A stretch of 20,371 bases of DNA from Alphaproteobacteria bacterium. GTDB lineage: Bacteria; Pseudomonadota; Alphaproteobacteria; Micavibrionales; Micavibrionaceae. Both the position numbers and the translations under genes were made by a program. This document shows positions 1 through 7,170 of this stretch, piece by piece. Positions within the stretch are counted from its first letter, which is position 1; each line of letters starts with the position of its first letter. Location of the stretch: contig JALZUF010000189.1 in NCBI GenBank assembly GCA_023301785.1, positions 1-20,371 of the forward strand, in the 5' to 3' direction. The notes below the pieces were generated by a model. The model did no database searches and was not told where the DNA came from. It saw only the letters and a list, made by a program, of their open reading frames with translations.

Positions 1-561
1 CATCAGGCCACAACAACGTGGCGCGGCGATGAAGAAATTAAAAAATATAGCTATAATAAAGACGGCTCGTTTAAGTCATACGTCATTACAGATGATGAGA
101 ATGATGGAAAAGTAAAAAAAGTCGCAGCCGAATTGACGCAAAATACCAGTGATGTTCTTACGGCGACGTTAAATGTCATGCAATCCATGGCGACCAATAG
201 TAAATGTGAAGGCAGTGAAGAGGTCTTTGACGGTAAGCGTCGCTTTAAGATGATTTTTAAAGAAAAGAAGGCAGTGAAATTAGAAGATTCTCGCTGGAAT
301 GCTTATGCGGGTGATGCCGTTGAATGTACGGTGGAAGTGAAGCCTGTTGCAGGTAAATGGCATGAAAAGCCACGCGGCTGGATGTCTATTCAAGAACAAG
401 GGCGCGATCAAGGCACAATGCCGACAGTCTGGTTTGCGAATATTAAAGAGGGTGAGCCTGCGGTCCCTGTAAAAGTACGTGTGAAAACGTCTTATGGCAC
501 ATTGTTCATGCACATGACAAAGTATACAGCACAAGGTAAGAGCCTAAAGATTGAAAAATAA
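1..561 (+). CDS. DUF3108-family protein, 3' part
   Basis: The frame is open from the first base to TAA at 559-561, so this is the last 186 residues of a gene whose start lies outside the window; the internal TTG at 133 is not a convincing start. The visible protein carries the pattern I associate with DUF3108 proteins: a segment in which a short helix ending near Met60 (LTATLNVMQSM) leads to a lone Cys (SKCEGSEEVFDGKRRFKM), then a beta-rich region with a second Cys (AVECTVEVKPVAGKW) and a conserved-looking GWMSIQ and PTVWFA stretch. DUF3108 proteins are usually exported, beta-rich proteins of unknown function; the signal peptide would be in the missing part. It ends 72 nt before glmU on the same strand. 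Family assignment is from memory of the motif pattern. Confidence 0.7.
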   Translation, partial: HQATTTWRGDEEIKKYSYNKDGSFKSYVITDDENDGKVKKVAAELTQNTSDVLTATLNVMQSMATNSKCEGSEEVFDGKRRFKMIFKEKKAVKLEDSRWNAYAGDAVECTVEVKPVAGKWHEKPRGWMSIQEQGRDQGTMPTVWFANIKEGEPAVPVKVRVKTSYGTLFMHMTKYTAQGKSLKIEK

Positions 562-633
562 AAAGCGTTTATATGTCATGGTCTGCAACATGTTGTGACT
601 TGTTTTAACCCCTAATTTTATTACATTAATCTT

Positions 634-1980
634 ATGACACAAAGCACCCCCTTAGCGGTTATTATTCTAGCGGCAGGCAAAGGCAGCCGCATGAAATCAA
701 ACATGCCCAAAGTGATGCATAAAATCGCTGGTCGTCCAATGCTAGGATGGCTTATTGAATCATGTGAGGCTTTAAACCCTGAAAAATTAATTGTCGTAAC
801 GGCGCCGCATATGGATGATGTGGTTGACGCTGTATCACCGCATCATGTGGTGTTTCAAAAAGAACAACGCGGAACGGGCGACGCCGTAAAGCCAGCGTTG
901 GAAGAGTTAAAAGGTTTTAAAGGTCGTGTCCTTATTCTTCTGGGTGATGAGCCTTTCATTAACTTAGAAGTTGTTAAGGATATGATTGCCTATGATGGCA
1001 TTTCGGCAATGGCGGTAAGTTTAGATGATCCAACTGGAATGGGTCGTATTCATTTAGATGAACAGAACTTTTTAAAGTACGTTGTTGAAGAAGCGGACTG
1101 TACAGATGAACAACGTCAAATAAAATTATGCGGTACGGGCAATTACTGTGTGCCTGCTGAAAAACTAGAAAGTTGGCTCAATCAACTTGATACAGATAAT
1201 GCACAAGGCGAATATTACCTAACTGATATTCCTAAGATTGCCGCAAAAGAAGATATTAAAACTAAAGTATTTGAAGTGCCAATAGTGAATGGTTGGGGGA
1301 TTAACAACCGTTTTCAACTCGCTGAACATGAAGTGTACGCGCAAGAAATATTGCGTAAAGATGCCATGATGGGCGGAGTAACATTTGTCGATCCAAACAG
1401 TGTGACTTTGTCTTGGGATACAGAGTTTGGTCAAGATATCCTGATTGAGCGCAATGTTTATATTGGTCCGTGGACATCTATTGAAGATAACGTCACGATC
1501 CATGCTTTTTCTTATATTGAAGGCGCTATTCTTGAAGATGGTGCGGAAGTTGGCCCTTACGCGCGTATACGTCCAAAATCAATTATTGGAGCGGGCGCAG
1601 TAGTCGGTAATTTTATCGAAGTTAATCGCTCTCATGTAAAACCTGGCGCAAAAGCCAAGCACGTTTCCTATTTAGGGGATGCAGAAATTGGTGAGAACAC
1701 CAATATTGGCGCGGGAACAATCATTGCCAATTATGATGGATTTTTCAAACATAACACCAGTATTGGTAAAAATGTTTTTGTTGGGTCAAACTCTACGATT
1801 ATTGCTCCTGTGAAGATTGGTGATGGCGCGATCATTGCGGCGGGTTCAAACGTTAATAAAAATATCACAGAAAATGCGATGGCGATTGGCCGTTCACGCC
1901 AAGAAAATCACGCTGGATGGGCGACGCAATATCGCTACATTAAAAAAGAGCAAAAGAAACGCGAAGAAGACGACGATTAG
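634..1980 (+). CDS. glmU: Bifunctional UDP-N-acetylglucosamine pyrophosphorylase / glucosamine-1-phosphate N-acetyltransferase GlmU
   Basis: GlmU acetylates glucosamine-1-phosphate and then couples it to UTP, giving UDP-GlcNAc for peptidoglycan and lipopolysaccharide in the cytoplasm. The 448 residues match the usual length of about 450. The N-terminal nucleotidyltransferase domain shows the signature LAAGKGSRMKSNMPKVMH (12-29), QRGTGDA (78-84), GDEPF (104-108, where E. coli has GDVPL), YYLTD (194-198) and GWGINNR (220-226). From about residue 250 the protein is a left-handed beta-helix with hexapeptide repeats. The acetyltransferase site is visible as KHVSYLGD, with H343 at the place of the general base His363 of E. 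coli, and IGAGTIIANYDG (358-369). The charged C-terminus (KKEQKKREEDDD) is typical tail sequence. No Shine-Dalgarno sequence precedes the ATG. The stop overlaps the ribosome site of glmS, so the two genes are almost certainly cotranscribed. Confidence 0.98.
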   Translation: MTQSTPLAVIILAAGKGSRMKSNMPKVMHKIAGRPMLGWLIESCEALNPEKLIVVTAPHMDDVVDAVSPHHVVFQKEQRGTGDAVKPALEELKGFKGRVLILLGDEPFINLEVVKDMIAYDGISAMAVSLDDPTGMGRIHLDEQNFLKYVVEEADCTDEQRQIKLCGTGNYCVPAEKLESWLNQLDTDNAQGEYYLTDIPKIAAKEDIKTKVFEVPIVNGWGINNRFQLAEHEVYAQEILRKDAMMGGVTFVDPNSVTLSWDTEFGQDILIERNVYIGPWTSIEDNVTIHAFSYIEGAILEDGAEVGPYARIRPKSIIGAGAVVGNFIEVNRSHVKPGAKAKHVSYLGDAEIGENTNIGAGTIIANYDGFFKHNTSIGKNVFVGSNSTIIAPVKIGDGAIIAAGSNVNKNITENAMAIGRSRQENHAGWATQYRYIKKEQKKREEDDD

Positions 1981-1993
1981 GAGAACTTGATCT

Positions 1994-3823
1994 ATGTGCG
2001 GTATCATCGGAATAATCGGCAGTAACGACGCATCACCTCAGCTTTTAGAAGGGTTACAACGCTTAGAATATCGTGGATATGACTCTGCGGGTATAGCAAC
2101 ATTGAGTAATGGTAAGATTGATCGCCGGCGCGCAGAAGGCAAACTCGTCAATCTAAAAAAACTTATAGAAAAAAATAATCTAAGCGGCAACATAGGCATT
2201 GGACACACAAGATGGGCAACACATGGTGGCCCTACAACCAACAATGCGCATCCACACGCCACTGAAAAAGTTGCTGTTGTTCATAATGGCATCATTGAAA
2301 ACTACGCCGAATTAAAAAAAGAACTTCAGGAAGCGCAGTGCCGTTTCGAAACAGATACAGACACCGAAGTTATTGCGCATTTGCTCACTCATTATATCAC
2401 CCAAGGAAAAACGCCCCAAGAAGCCGCAGATCAAACTTTTGCAAGGCTTGAGGGGGCTTATGCTTTAGCGCTTATTTTTGCGGGTGAAGATAATCTCATG
2501 ATTGGCGTGCGTCAGGGAACGCCGCTGGCGGTTGGTTATGGCGATGATGAAATGTATCTAGGGTCTGACTCATATTCATTGGCGCACCTCACGCAAAAAA
2601 TTACATTTTTAGAAGATGGTGATCGTGTTTCGATGACCAAAAATTCTGTTCGGATTTATACGGCTGATAACGATAATGTTGAACGCCCAATCCGCGTGAC
2701 GGCGCAAAGTGGTGCGACAACAGGTAAGGGTGAATATGCCCATTTCATGTTGAAAGAAATATATGAACAACCTGCTGTGATTGGTGACACGCTTAATTCA
2801 TTTATCAATCCGGCCACCAATGAAATAACGCTGCCGCATAATATATTAGAAGAAATTAATAAGGCACCGCGTATTACCTTAATCGCGTGCGGCACAGCGT
2901 TCTATGCTTGCCTTGTCGCAAAATATTGGCTTGAAACTATCGCGCGTATTCCATGCGAAGTAGATGTTGCGTCTGAATTTAGATACCGTGAAGCACCGAT
3001 GCCAAAAGATGGTCTTTGTATCTTTATTTCACAAAGTGGTGAAACATTAGATACGTTAGAAGCGCTTAGATATTGTAAACGCCAAGATCAAAAAATCTTA
3101 TCTATCGTGAATACAATCGAAAGTACGATAGAGCGTGAATCAGATATCGTTCTTCATACATTGGCGGGACCAGAAATTGCTGTGGCATCAACAAAGGCCA
3201 CGACGTGTCAGTTAACAACACTTGCCTGCATTGCGTTTGCGATTGCACATAAAAACAAAAAAATCGATACCGCCAAAATGCAAGAAATGGGTGAGGCGCT
3301 TCGCCATATTCCTAAATTGGCGGCTGAAATTCTACAACATGATGATGTAATCAAAGATATCGCGAAGCAGGTCTATAAGTCGAATTACGTTTTATATATA
3401 GGACGTGGCAGTTTGTATCCTGTGGCACTAGAAGGCGCATTAAAGCTTAAAGAGATCTCTTACATCACGGCGGAAGGCTACGCCGCTGGTGAAATGAAAC
3501 ACGGCCCCATCGCGTTGATTGATGAGAATGTCCCTATTGTTGTGATTGCCCCTTCAAACGAGCCCTTATTTGATAAAACTCTTTCAAATGTAAAAGAAAC
3601 AAATGCCCGTGGGGGTAAAATCTTATTGCTGTCGGATAAAGCTGGGGCTGAGAAAATGCAAGACATGACGAGCTGGTCTGTGACGTTGGGTGAGGTACAT
3701 CCTTTTGTTGCACCCATTCTTTATATGTTGCCTGTTCAATTATTGGCGTATCATGTCGCCGTTGCCAAAGGAACCGATGTTGATCAACCGCGAAATCTTG
3801 CAAAGTCCGTTACGGTAGAATAG
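1994..3823 (+). CDS. glmS: Glutamine--fructose-6-phosphate aminotransferase (isomerizing) GlmS
   Basis: GlmS converts fructose-6-phosphate and glutamine to glucosamine-6-phosphate, the first step toward UDP-GlcNAc. The 609 residues equal the E. coli length. The N-terminal class II glutaminase starts MCGIIGIIG, with Cys2 as nucleophile after Met removal, followed by GHTRWATHG, NNAHPH and VVHNGIIENY. Two SIS sugar-isomerase domains follow, with TLIACGTAFYA, ISQSGETLDTLEA and VASTKATT in the first and GRGSLYPVALEGALKLKE plus GEMKHGPIALID in the second. The C-terminus DQPRNLAKSVTVE is the conserved catalytic tail. The ribosome site AGGAG (1979-1983) overlaps the glmU stop and sits 10 nt before the ATG, which fixes the start and indicates coupling to glmU. 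I see no riboswitch or ribozyme in the 13-nt spacer. Confidence 0.98.
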   Translation: MCGIIGIIGSNDASPQLLEGLQRLEYRGYDSAGIATLSNGKIDRRRAEGKLVNLKKLIEKNNLSGNIGIGHTRWATHGGPTTNNAHPHATEKVAVVHNGIIENYAELKKELQEAQCRFETDTDTEVIAHLLTHYITQGKTPQEAADQTFARLEGAYALALIFAGEDNLMIGVRQGTPLAVGYGDDEMYLGSDSYSLAHLTQKITFLEDGDRVSMTKNSVRIYTADNDNVERPIRVTAQSGATTGKGEYAHFMLKEIYEQPAVIGDTLNSFINPATNEITLPHNILEEINKAPRITLIACGTAFYACLVAKYWLETIARIPCEVDVASEFRYREAPMPKDGLCIFISQSGETLDTLEALRYCKRQDQKILSIVNTIESTIERESDIVLHTLAGPEIAVASTKATTCQLTTLACIAFAIAHKNKKIDTAKMQEMGEALRHIPKLAAEILQHDDVIKDIAKQVYKSNYVLYIGRGSLYPVALEGALKLKEISYITAEGYAAGEMKHGPIALIDENVPIVVIAPSNEPLFDKTLSNVKETNARGGKILLLSDKAGAEKMQDMTSWSVTLGEVHPFVAPILYMLPVQLLAYHVAVAKGTDVDQPRNLAKSVTVE

Positions 3824-3833
3824 TCTGTTCCAC

Positions 3834-4514
3834 ATGAACAAAACACTCCCCCCCATTTACTGGTTTTGGATTCCCATTATATTTATGGTGTTTCAAATCT
3901 TTATCGAAATTTTTCTACCAGCAGATATTCTTTTTGCAATGCATAACGAGCATGGCACACACGAGGTCGCGCAAGGCATCGTCATGGCGGTTGCATTTTT
4001 CTATGCTCTTTATTGTTTCATGAAGTCAAATATTTCAACGCATATTCTTTATCGTTTTTGGTTTGGCTTGGCGGCGTTATGTTGTTTTTATGTAGCGGGA
4101 GAAGAAGTAAGCTGGGGTCAGCATCTATGGGATTGGGCGACACCAGAATTTTGGGCGCAAGTAAACGATCAACAAGAAACCAATCTACACAATGTGTCAT
4201 CATGGTTTGATCAAAAACCAAGATTAATTTTAATTTTCGGTATCGTGGTTGGAACATTAATTTTAGCGCCAATGCAAAAGGCAGGTAAACTAAAACTACC
4301 TGAATTATTGCAGCCGTTATTGCCGTCTTTAAAATTAAAAATTGTGGCATTGCTTGTGATTATTCCACAGATCATAGAGAAAATATTTGAAAGCTTTGAT
4401 ATCATACTTTTCGCCCGTTTTAGCGAGGTTCAAGAGCTTTATATTTTCTATTTTGTATTATTATATCTCATTACTCTGAAAGATAAGCTTTTTATACACA
4501 AGAGCCATGCATAA
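3834..4514 (+). CDS. Conserved multi-pass membrane protein, unnamed family
   Basis: A 226-residue integral membrane protein with about six hydrophobic segments (roughly 8-28, 44-62, 72-88, 130-147, 168-185 and 202-216). After the third helix lies a motif I recall from unnamed bacterial membrane proteins: GEEVSWGQHLWDW (89-101), then after a short gap NDQQETNLHN (111-120). The acidic pair, Trp, Gln, Glu and His residues at the membrane edge look like a functional site rather than structural filler. I cannot give a reaction. The gene starts 10 nt after glmS on the same strand, so it probably shares the glmU-glmS transcript; an envelope role would suit that context but is inference only. No good ribosome site precedes the ATG, so translation may depend on coupling with glmS. 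Confidence 0.8.
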   Translation: MNKTLPPIYWFWIPIIFMVFQIFIEIFLPADILFAMHNEHGTHEVAQGIVMAVAFFYALYCFMKSNISTHILYRFWFGLAALCCFYVAGEEVSWGQHLWDWATPEFWAQVNDQQETNLHNVSSWFDQKPRLILIFGIVVGTLILAPMQKAGKLKLPELLQPLLPSLKLKIVALLVIIPQIIEKIFESFDIILFARFSEVQELYIFYFVLLYLITLKDKLFIHKSHA

Positions 4515-4535
4515 ATTTTGTTGCTATTTATGCAT
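4507..4535 (+). repeat. 10-bp inverted repeat spanning the stop codon of the membrane protein gene
   Basis: ATGCATAAAT (4507-4516) and ATTTATGCAT (4526-4535) are perfect reverse complements separated by 9 nt. The left arm contains the TAA stop (4512-4514). Only two of ten pairs are G-C and no T-run follows, so it is a poor intrinsic terminator; it may stabilise the 3' end of the glm transcript or be an operator-like dyad. Confidence 0.5.
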
Positions 4536-4571
4536 TTATGGTATCTACTAGGATTATATAAAATATAAAAA

Positions 4572-4586
4572 GTAGCGAAAAGCTAC
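4572..4586 (+). other. Small hairpin in the leader of the 4610 gene
   Basis: GTAGC (4572-4576) and GCTAC (4582-4586) enclose a GAAAA loop, 23 nt upstream of the ATG at 4610. It would form a compact stem-loop in the leader RNA. The role is unknown, and a 5-bp stem can occur by chance. Confidence 0.3.
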
Positions 4587-4609
4587 GAGTTGAACGGGGT
4601 ACTACTAAT

Positions 4610-5161
4610 ATGTCAGACAAGCAAAAGCTTGAAGGTTTTTGGCCACCTAGAGGCTGGAAACAATTCGGGTTTATTAAAAAGCTTAGCGCGCAAGCGATCT
4701 TTAAAGATCCTGTTCTTGCCGTCATTACTGGCATGAATTATAAAATCGAAACTGTTCCTACCTATAATAACGAAAATTCAAAACGCTACGTATATCGCTT
4801 GTCGATCAAGGGGTGGGACTATTCGATTCAGAATGAAAGTCGTGAATATAATATTCTGTCTTTTGATTTTCAGGAACGCGTCAATAAGCTAAATTCTAAA
4901 AAATATTACATTTCTAATATTAAAATAAAATCTCGCCCTATACGCCTCACGCAACATAATGCACAGCGTGTTTGTGTCGCAGCAATTTTCTTAATTAAAA
5001 AAATTGAGGCAGGGCAAGTCGCAGATTTTAAGAAAATTTTAAGGCTATATAAGCTGTATCCAAGCCAGACAAACGCTTTTGCGGATAGACCAATGTATCC
5101 GTTAGATTCTAAAAATTGCGGTTTAGAGTTTTGTAATGAAAGTTTCGTAAAAGCCGACTAA
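4610..5161 (+). CDS. Hypothetical protein, no family recognised
   Basis: I do not recognise this 183-residue protein. It is soluble-looking, basic in the first 120 residues and rich in Lys, Asn, Tyr and Ile, with many AT-rich codons compared with the metabolic genes around it. There is no signal peptide or membrane helix. Visible landmarks are an N-terminal aromatic patch (GFWPPRGWKQFGF, residues 9-21), a central beta-like region with alternating polar and hydrophobic residues, and a Cys pair near the end (NCGLEFCNE). The start ATG is preceded by a weak purine stretch (ACGGGGTA). It is a single-gene unit: 95 nt separate it from the glm-linked membrane gene, and it converges on the next gene with a 4-nt gap. 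The ORF is long and intact enough to be real; the composition could reflect recent acquisition. Confidence 0.7.
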   Translation: MSDKQKLEGFWPPRGWKQFGFIKKLSAQAIFKDPVLAVITGMNYKIETVPTYNNENSKRYVYRLSIKGWDYSIQNESREYNILSFDFQERVNKLNSKKYYISNIKIKSRPIRLTQHNAQRVCVAAIFLIKKIEAGQVADFKKILRLYKLYPSQTNAFADRPMYPLDSKNCGLEFCNESFVKAD

Positions 5162-5165
5162 TAAC

Positions 5166-5558
5166 TTAGTCTTTTTCGTCTTCATCATCGTCGTCGTCAA
5201 GATCATCTAAGTCATCATCTAGATCGTCGTCTAAATCATCAGGATCATCGTCGATCGTTAACGTCGCATCTTCATCATCGTCGTCGTCATTATCGTCGTC
5301 AACATCATCTAAGCTTACGATATCATCATCGGCATCAATATCTGCAACATCATCATCTTCGTCTTCTGCTTCAGGTGCTTTTGCTTCTGCTTCTTTTTTC
5401 GGCGCAACTTCTTCTGCGGCTGGACGGCCACGGCGACCTTTTACTTTAATTTCGCCTGTAAATTCAGTTTCACAAGAAGGGCAAATAATAGGACTTTTGT
5501 CCAAATCGTAAAAACGGGCTCCACAATTCATACAAATGCGTTTTAATCCTTTTGACAT
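5166..5558 (-). CDS. FYDLN-acid (TIGR02300-type) zinc-ribbon protein with acidic tail
   Basis: The 130-residue protein has three parts. Residues 1-35 form a zinc ribbon, with C9-x2-C12 and C26-x2-C29 flanking ARFYDLDKSPI, the FYDL signature that names the family. Residues 38-47 are basic (KVKGRRGRPA) and include RGRP, the core of an AT-hook. Residues 50-130 are almost only Asp and Glu with some Ala and Leu, giving a strongly acidic disordered tail encoded by GAT/GAC-type repeats at 5166-5390. I recall the family as alphaproteobacterial with unknown function; a nucleic-acid-associated role is inference from the ribbon, basic patch and acid tail. Ribosome site AGGAG (complement of 5567-5571) lies 8 nt from the ATG. 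A perfect TTGACA (complement of 5625-5630) lies upstream, but I find no matching -10 box. Confidence 0.88.
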   Translation of the reverse strand: MSKGLKRICMNCGARFYDLDKSPIICPSCETEFTGEIKVKGRRGRPAAEEVAPKKEAEAKAPEAEDEDDDVADIDADDDIVSLDDVDDDNDDDDDEDATLTIDDDPDDLDDDLDDDLDDLDDDDDEDEKD

Positions 5559-5776
5559 ACAAGATGCTCCTCTTTGAAATAGTAAAATAATCTTAAGACA
5601 GTTAGTGCCTTATTTTTTCTCCCATGTCAAAACTATATTTATGTAGCCACTGCCTTTTTTATGACTAAAAATCAGATAAAAAGACGAAGCTGTTATAGAT
5701 TTGTTAGCGCTTATCCTATAAAATCTTATCTTAGAATTTACAGTTTTATTTTCAATATCTTTCAAAAGGAAAATCT

Positions 5777-6907
5777 ATGCAAACCCCTGTCGTTATATGC
5801 GGTTATAAACGCTCTCCCTTCACATTTGCCACTAAAGGGGCTTTGGCTAAGACCAGACCTGATGATATGGCGGCTAAGGTCATTCAGGCGCTTATCGCTG
5901 ATACTGGCGCAAAGGCTGATGATATTGAAGATCTTCTTATGGGTTGTGCCTTCCCGGAGGCTGAGCAAGGCTTTAACCTCGGGAAGATTGTCGCGCAATT
6001 GGCTGGTTTGCCAGACAGTGTTGCGGGCGCAACCGTAAATCGCTTTTGTGGATCATCAATGACAACCGTTCAAATGGCGGCTGGGTATATTCAAATGGGC
6101 GCCGGTGAGCTGTTTGTTTGCGCTGGTGTAGAGAGCATGAGCCGCATCCCAATGGGGGGCTTTAACCCCATGCCAAATCCCGCAATGATGGATACATGCG
6201 CCGCGGCCTATATCGGTATGGGTGAAACGGCTGAGAATTTAGCCAAAAAATATAAGATAGACCGTAAAACCCAAGAGGACTTTGCGGTAAACTCACAAAA
6301 CAAAGCCGCCGCTGCGCGCGCCGCTGGCCACTTTAAGGATGAAATCGTTGAAGTGAATGGCGTCTCCGAAGACGGTTGTATTCGCGAAGGCACAACCCAA
6401 GAGGCCTTAGCAGGCTTGAAGCTTGCCTTTGATGAGAATGGTACAGTAACCGCTGGAACGGCTTCCCCTTTAACAGATGGTGCCTCTGCCGTACTTATTG
6501 CTTCCGAAGAATACGCCAAGAAAAACGGTTTACCTATTATGGCACGAATTAAATCCGTTGCTGTTGCGGGTTGCGCGGCGGATATCATGGGCATTGGCCC
6601 TGTACCTGCCTCAAACAAAGCCTTGGAACGCGCAGGCGTCACAATCAAAGACATCGAAATCGCTGAACTAAATGAGGCATTTTCTGCGCAAAGCTTATCT
6701 GTCTTAGAAGAGCTAAAGCTTGATGTATCAAAAGTAAACTTAGACGGCGGTGCCATCGCCTTAGGTCACCCGCTGGGCGCATCAGGCGCACGTATCACAG
6801 GTAAGCTCGCCAGTCTTATGCAACGCGAAGGCAAAAAGCTTGGCCTTGCTACAATGTGCATCGGCGGCGGTCAAGGAACAGCCATCGTGTTGGAGAGTGT
6901 TGAATAG
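5777..6907 (+). CDS. Thiolase, acetyl-CoA C-acyltransferase (FadA/FadI-like)
   Basis: Thiolases cleave 3-ketoacyl-CoA with CoA to release acetyl-CoA, the last step of beta-oxidation; biosynthetic thiolases run the reverse. The 376 residues are slightly short for the usual 390. The active site is complete: nucleophile C91 in NRFCGSS, N299 in ELNEAF, H331 in GGAIALGHPLGASGAR and C361 in CIGGGQG. The segment TAGTASPLTDGASAVL (225-240) resembles degradative FadI/FadA enzymes more than acetoacetyl-CoA thiolases. AAGGA at 5766-5770 sits 6 nt before the ATG. The stop TAG overlaps by one base the GTG start of the next gene, and a FadN-type enzyme follows, which makes a degradative role the best reading. 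The transcript probably begins in the 218-bp divergent gap after 5558. Confidence 0.95.
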   Translation: MQTPVVICGYKRSPFTFATKGALAKTRPDDMAAKVIQALIADTGAKADDIEDLLMGCAFPEAEQGFNLGKIVAQLAGLPDSVAGATVNRFCGSSMTTVQMAAGYIQMGAGELFVCAGVESMSRIPMGGFNPMPNPAMMDTCAAAYIGMGETAENLAKKYKIDRKTQEDFAVNSQNKAAAARAAGHFKDEIVEVNGVSEDGCIREGTTQEALAGLKLAFDENGTVTAGTASPLTDGASAVLIASEEYAKKNGLPIMARIKSVAVAGCAADIMGIGPVPASNKALERAGVTIKDIEIAELNEAFSAQSLSVLEELKLDVSKVNLDGGAIALGHPLGASGARITGKLASLMQREGKKLGLATMCIGGGQGTAIVLESVE

Positions 6908-7167
6908 TGCAAGAAGACGACCTTCAAGCCATCAAACAACGTAATGTACGTGTTGAAGCAGACAAGGCATGGGAAACCTCATGGGCGCGAAGATTATCCA
7001 TAGCAGTCCTAACCTACGTCATTGCGGCATTTTACATGAATTATGCTGGCTTGAGCTACCCATTATTGGGTGCGTTTGTTCCAAGTGGTGGTTATCTTCT
7101 TTCAACTTTATCTTTGCCATTGGTTAAAAACTTTTGGCTTCAAAATTTATATAAAAAACAGGATTAA
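6907..7167 (+). CDS. Small two-helix membrane protein between thiolase and FadN-type genes
   Basis: The 86-residue product has a charged N-terminus (1-29) with the motif KAWETSWARR (20-29), then two hydrophobic segments (about 30-46 and 52-72) joined by YAGLSYP, and a short basic tail. I recall small bacterial membrane proteins with a KAWETSWTRR-like motif, but know no function. Translation starts at GTG 6907, whose G is the last base of the thiolase stop (TAGTG), a classic coupling arrangement. The gene ends 3 nt before the FadN-type start and its 3' end carries that gene's ribosome site. The position argues for co-expression with beta-oxidation enzymes, perhaps as a membrane anchor; that role is inference. 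Confidence 0.8.
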   Translation: MQEDDLQAIKQRNVRVEADKAWETSWARRLSIAVLTYVIAAFYMNYAGLSYPLLGAFVPSGGYLLSTLSLPLVKNFWLQNLYKKQD

Positions 7168-7170
7168 AAA

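Noticed and set aside
133..135. TTG at 133 as the start of the DUF3108 gene
   Set aside because: The frame is open to base 1 and the upstream residues look like part of the same beta-rich domain, so the gene enters from the left.
5166..5390. GAT/GAC-type short repeats considered as a tandem repeat or CRISPR-like array
   Set aside because: They are codon repeats of the acidic tail with no fixed unit or spacers.
5661..6038. Plus-strand 125-codon ORF overlapping the thiolase start
   Set aside because: It runs out of frame through well-conserved thiolase sequence, and its translation is low-complexity basic with no recognisable motif.
6208..6756. Minus-strand 182-codon ORF inside the thiolase gene
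   Set aside because: Entirely antisense to a gene with a complete active site; Ser/Ala/Pro-rich translation is typical of a codon shadow.
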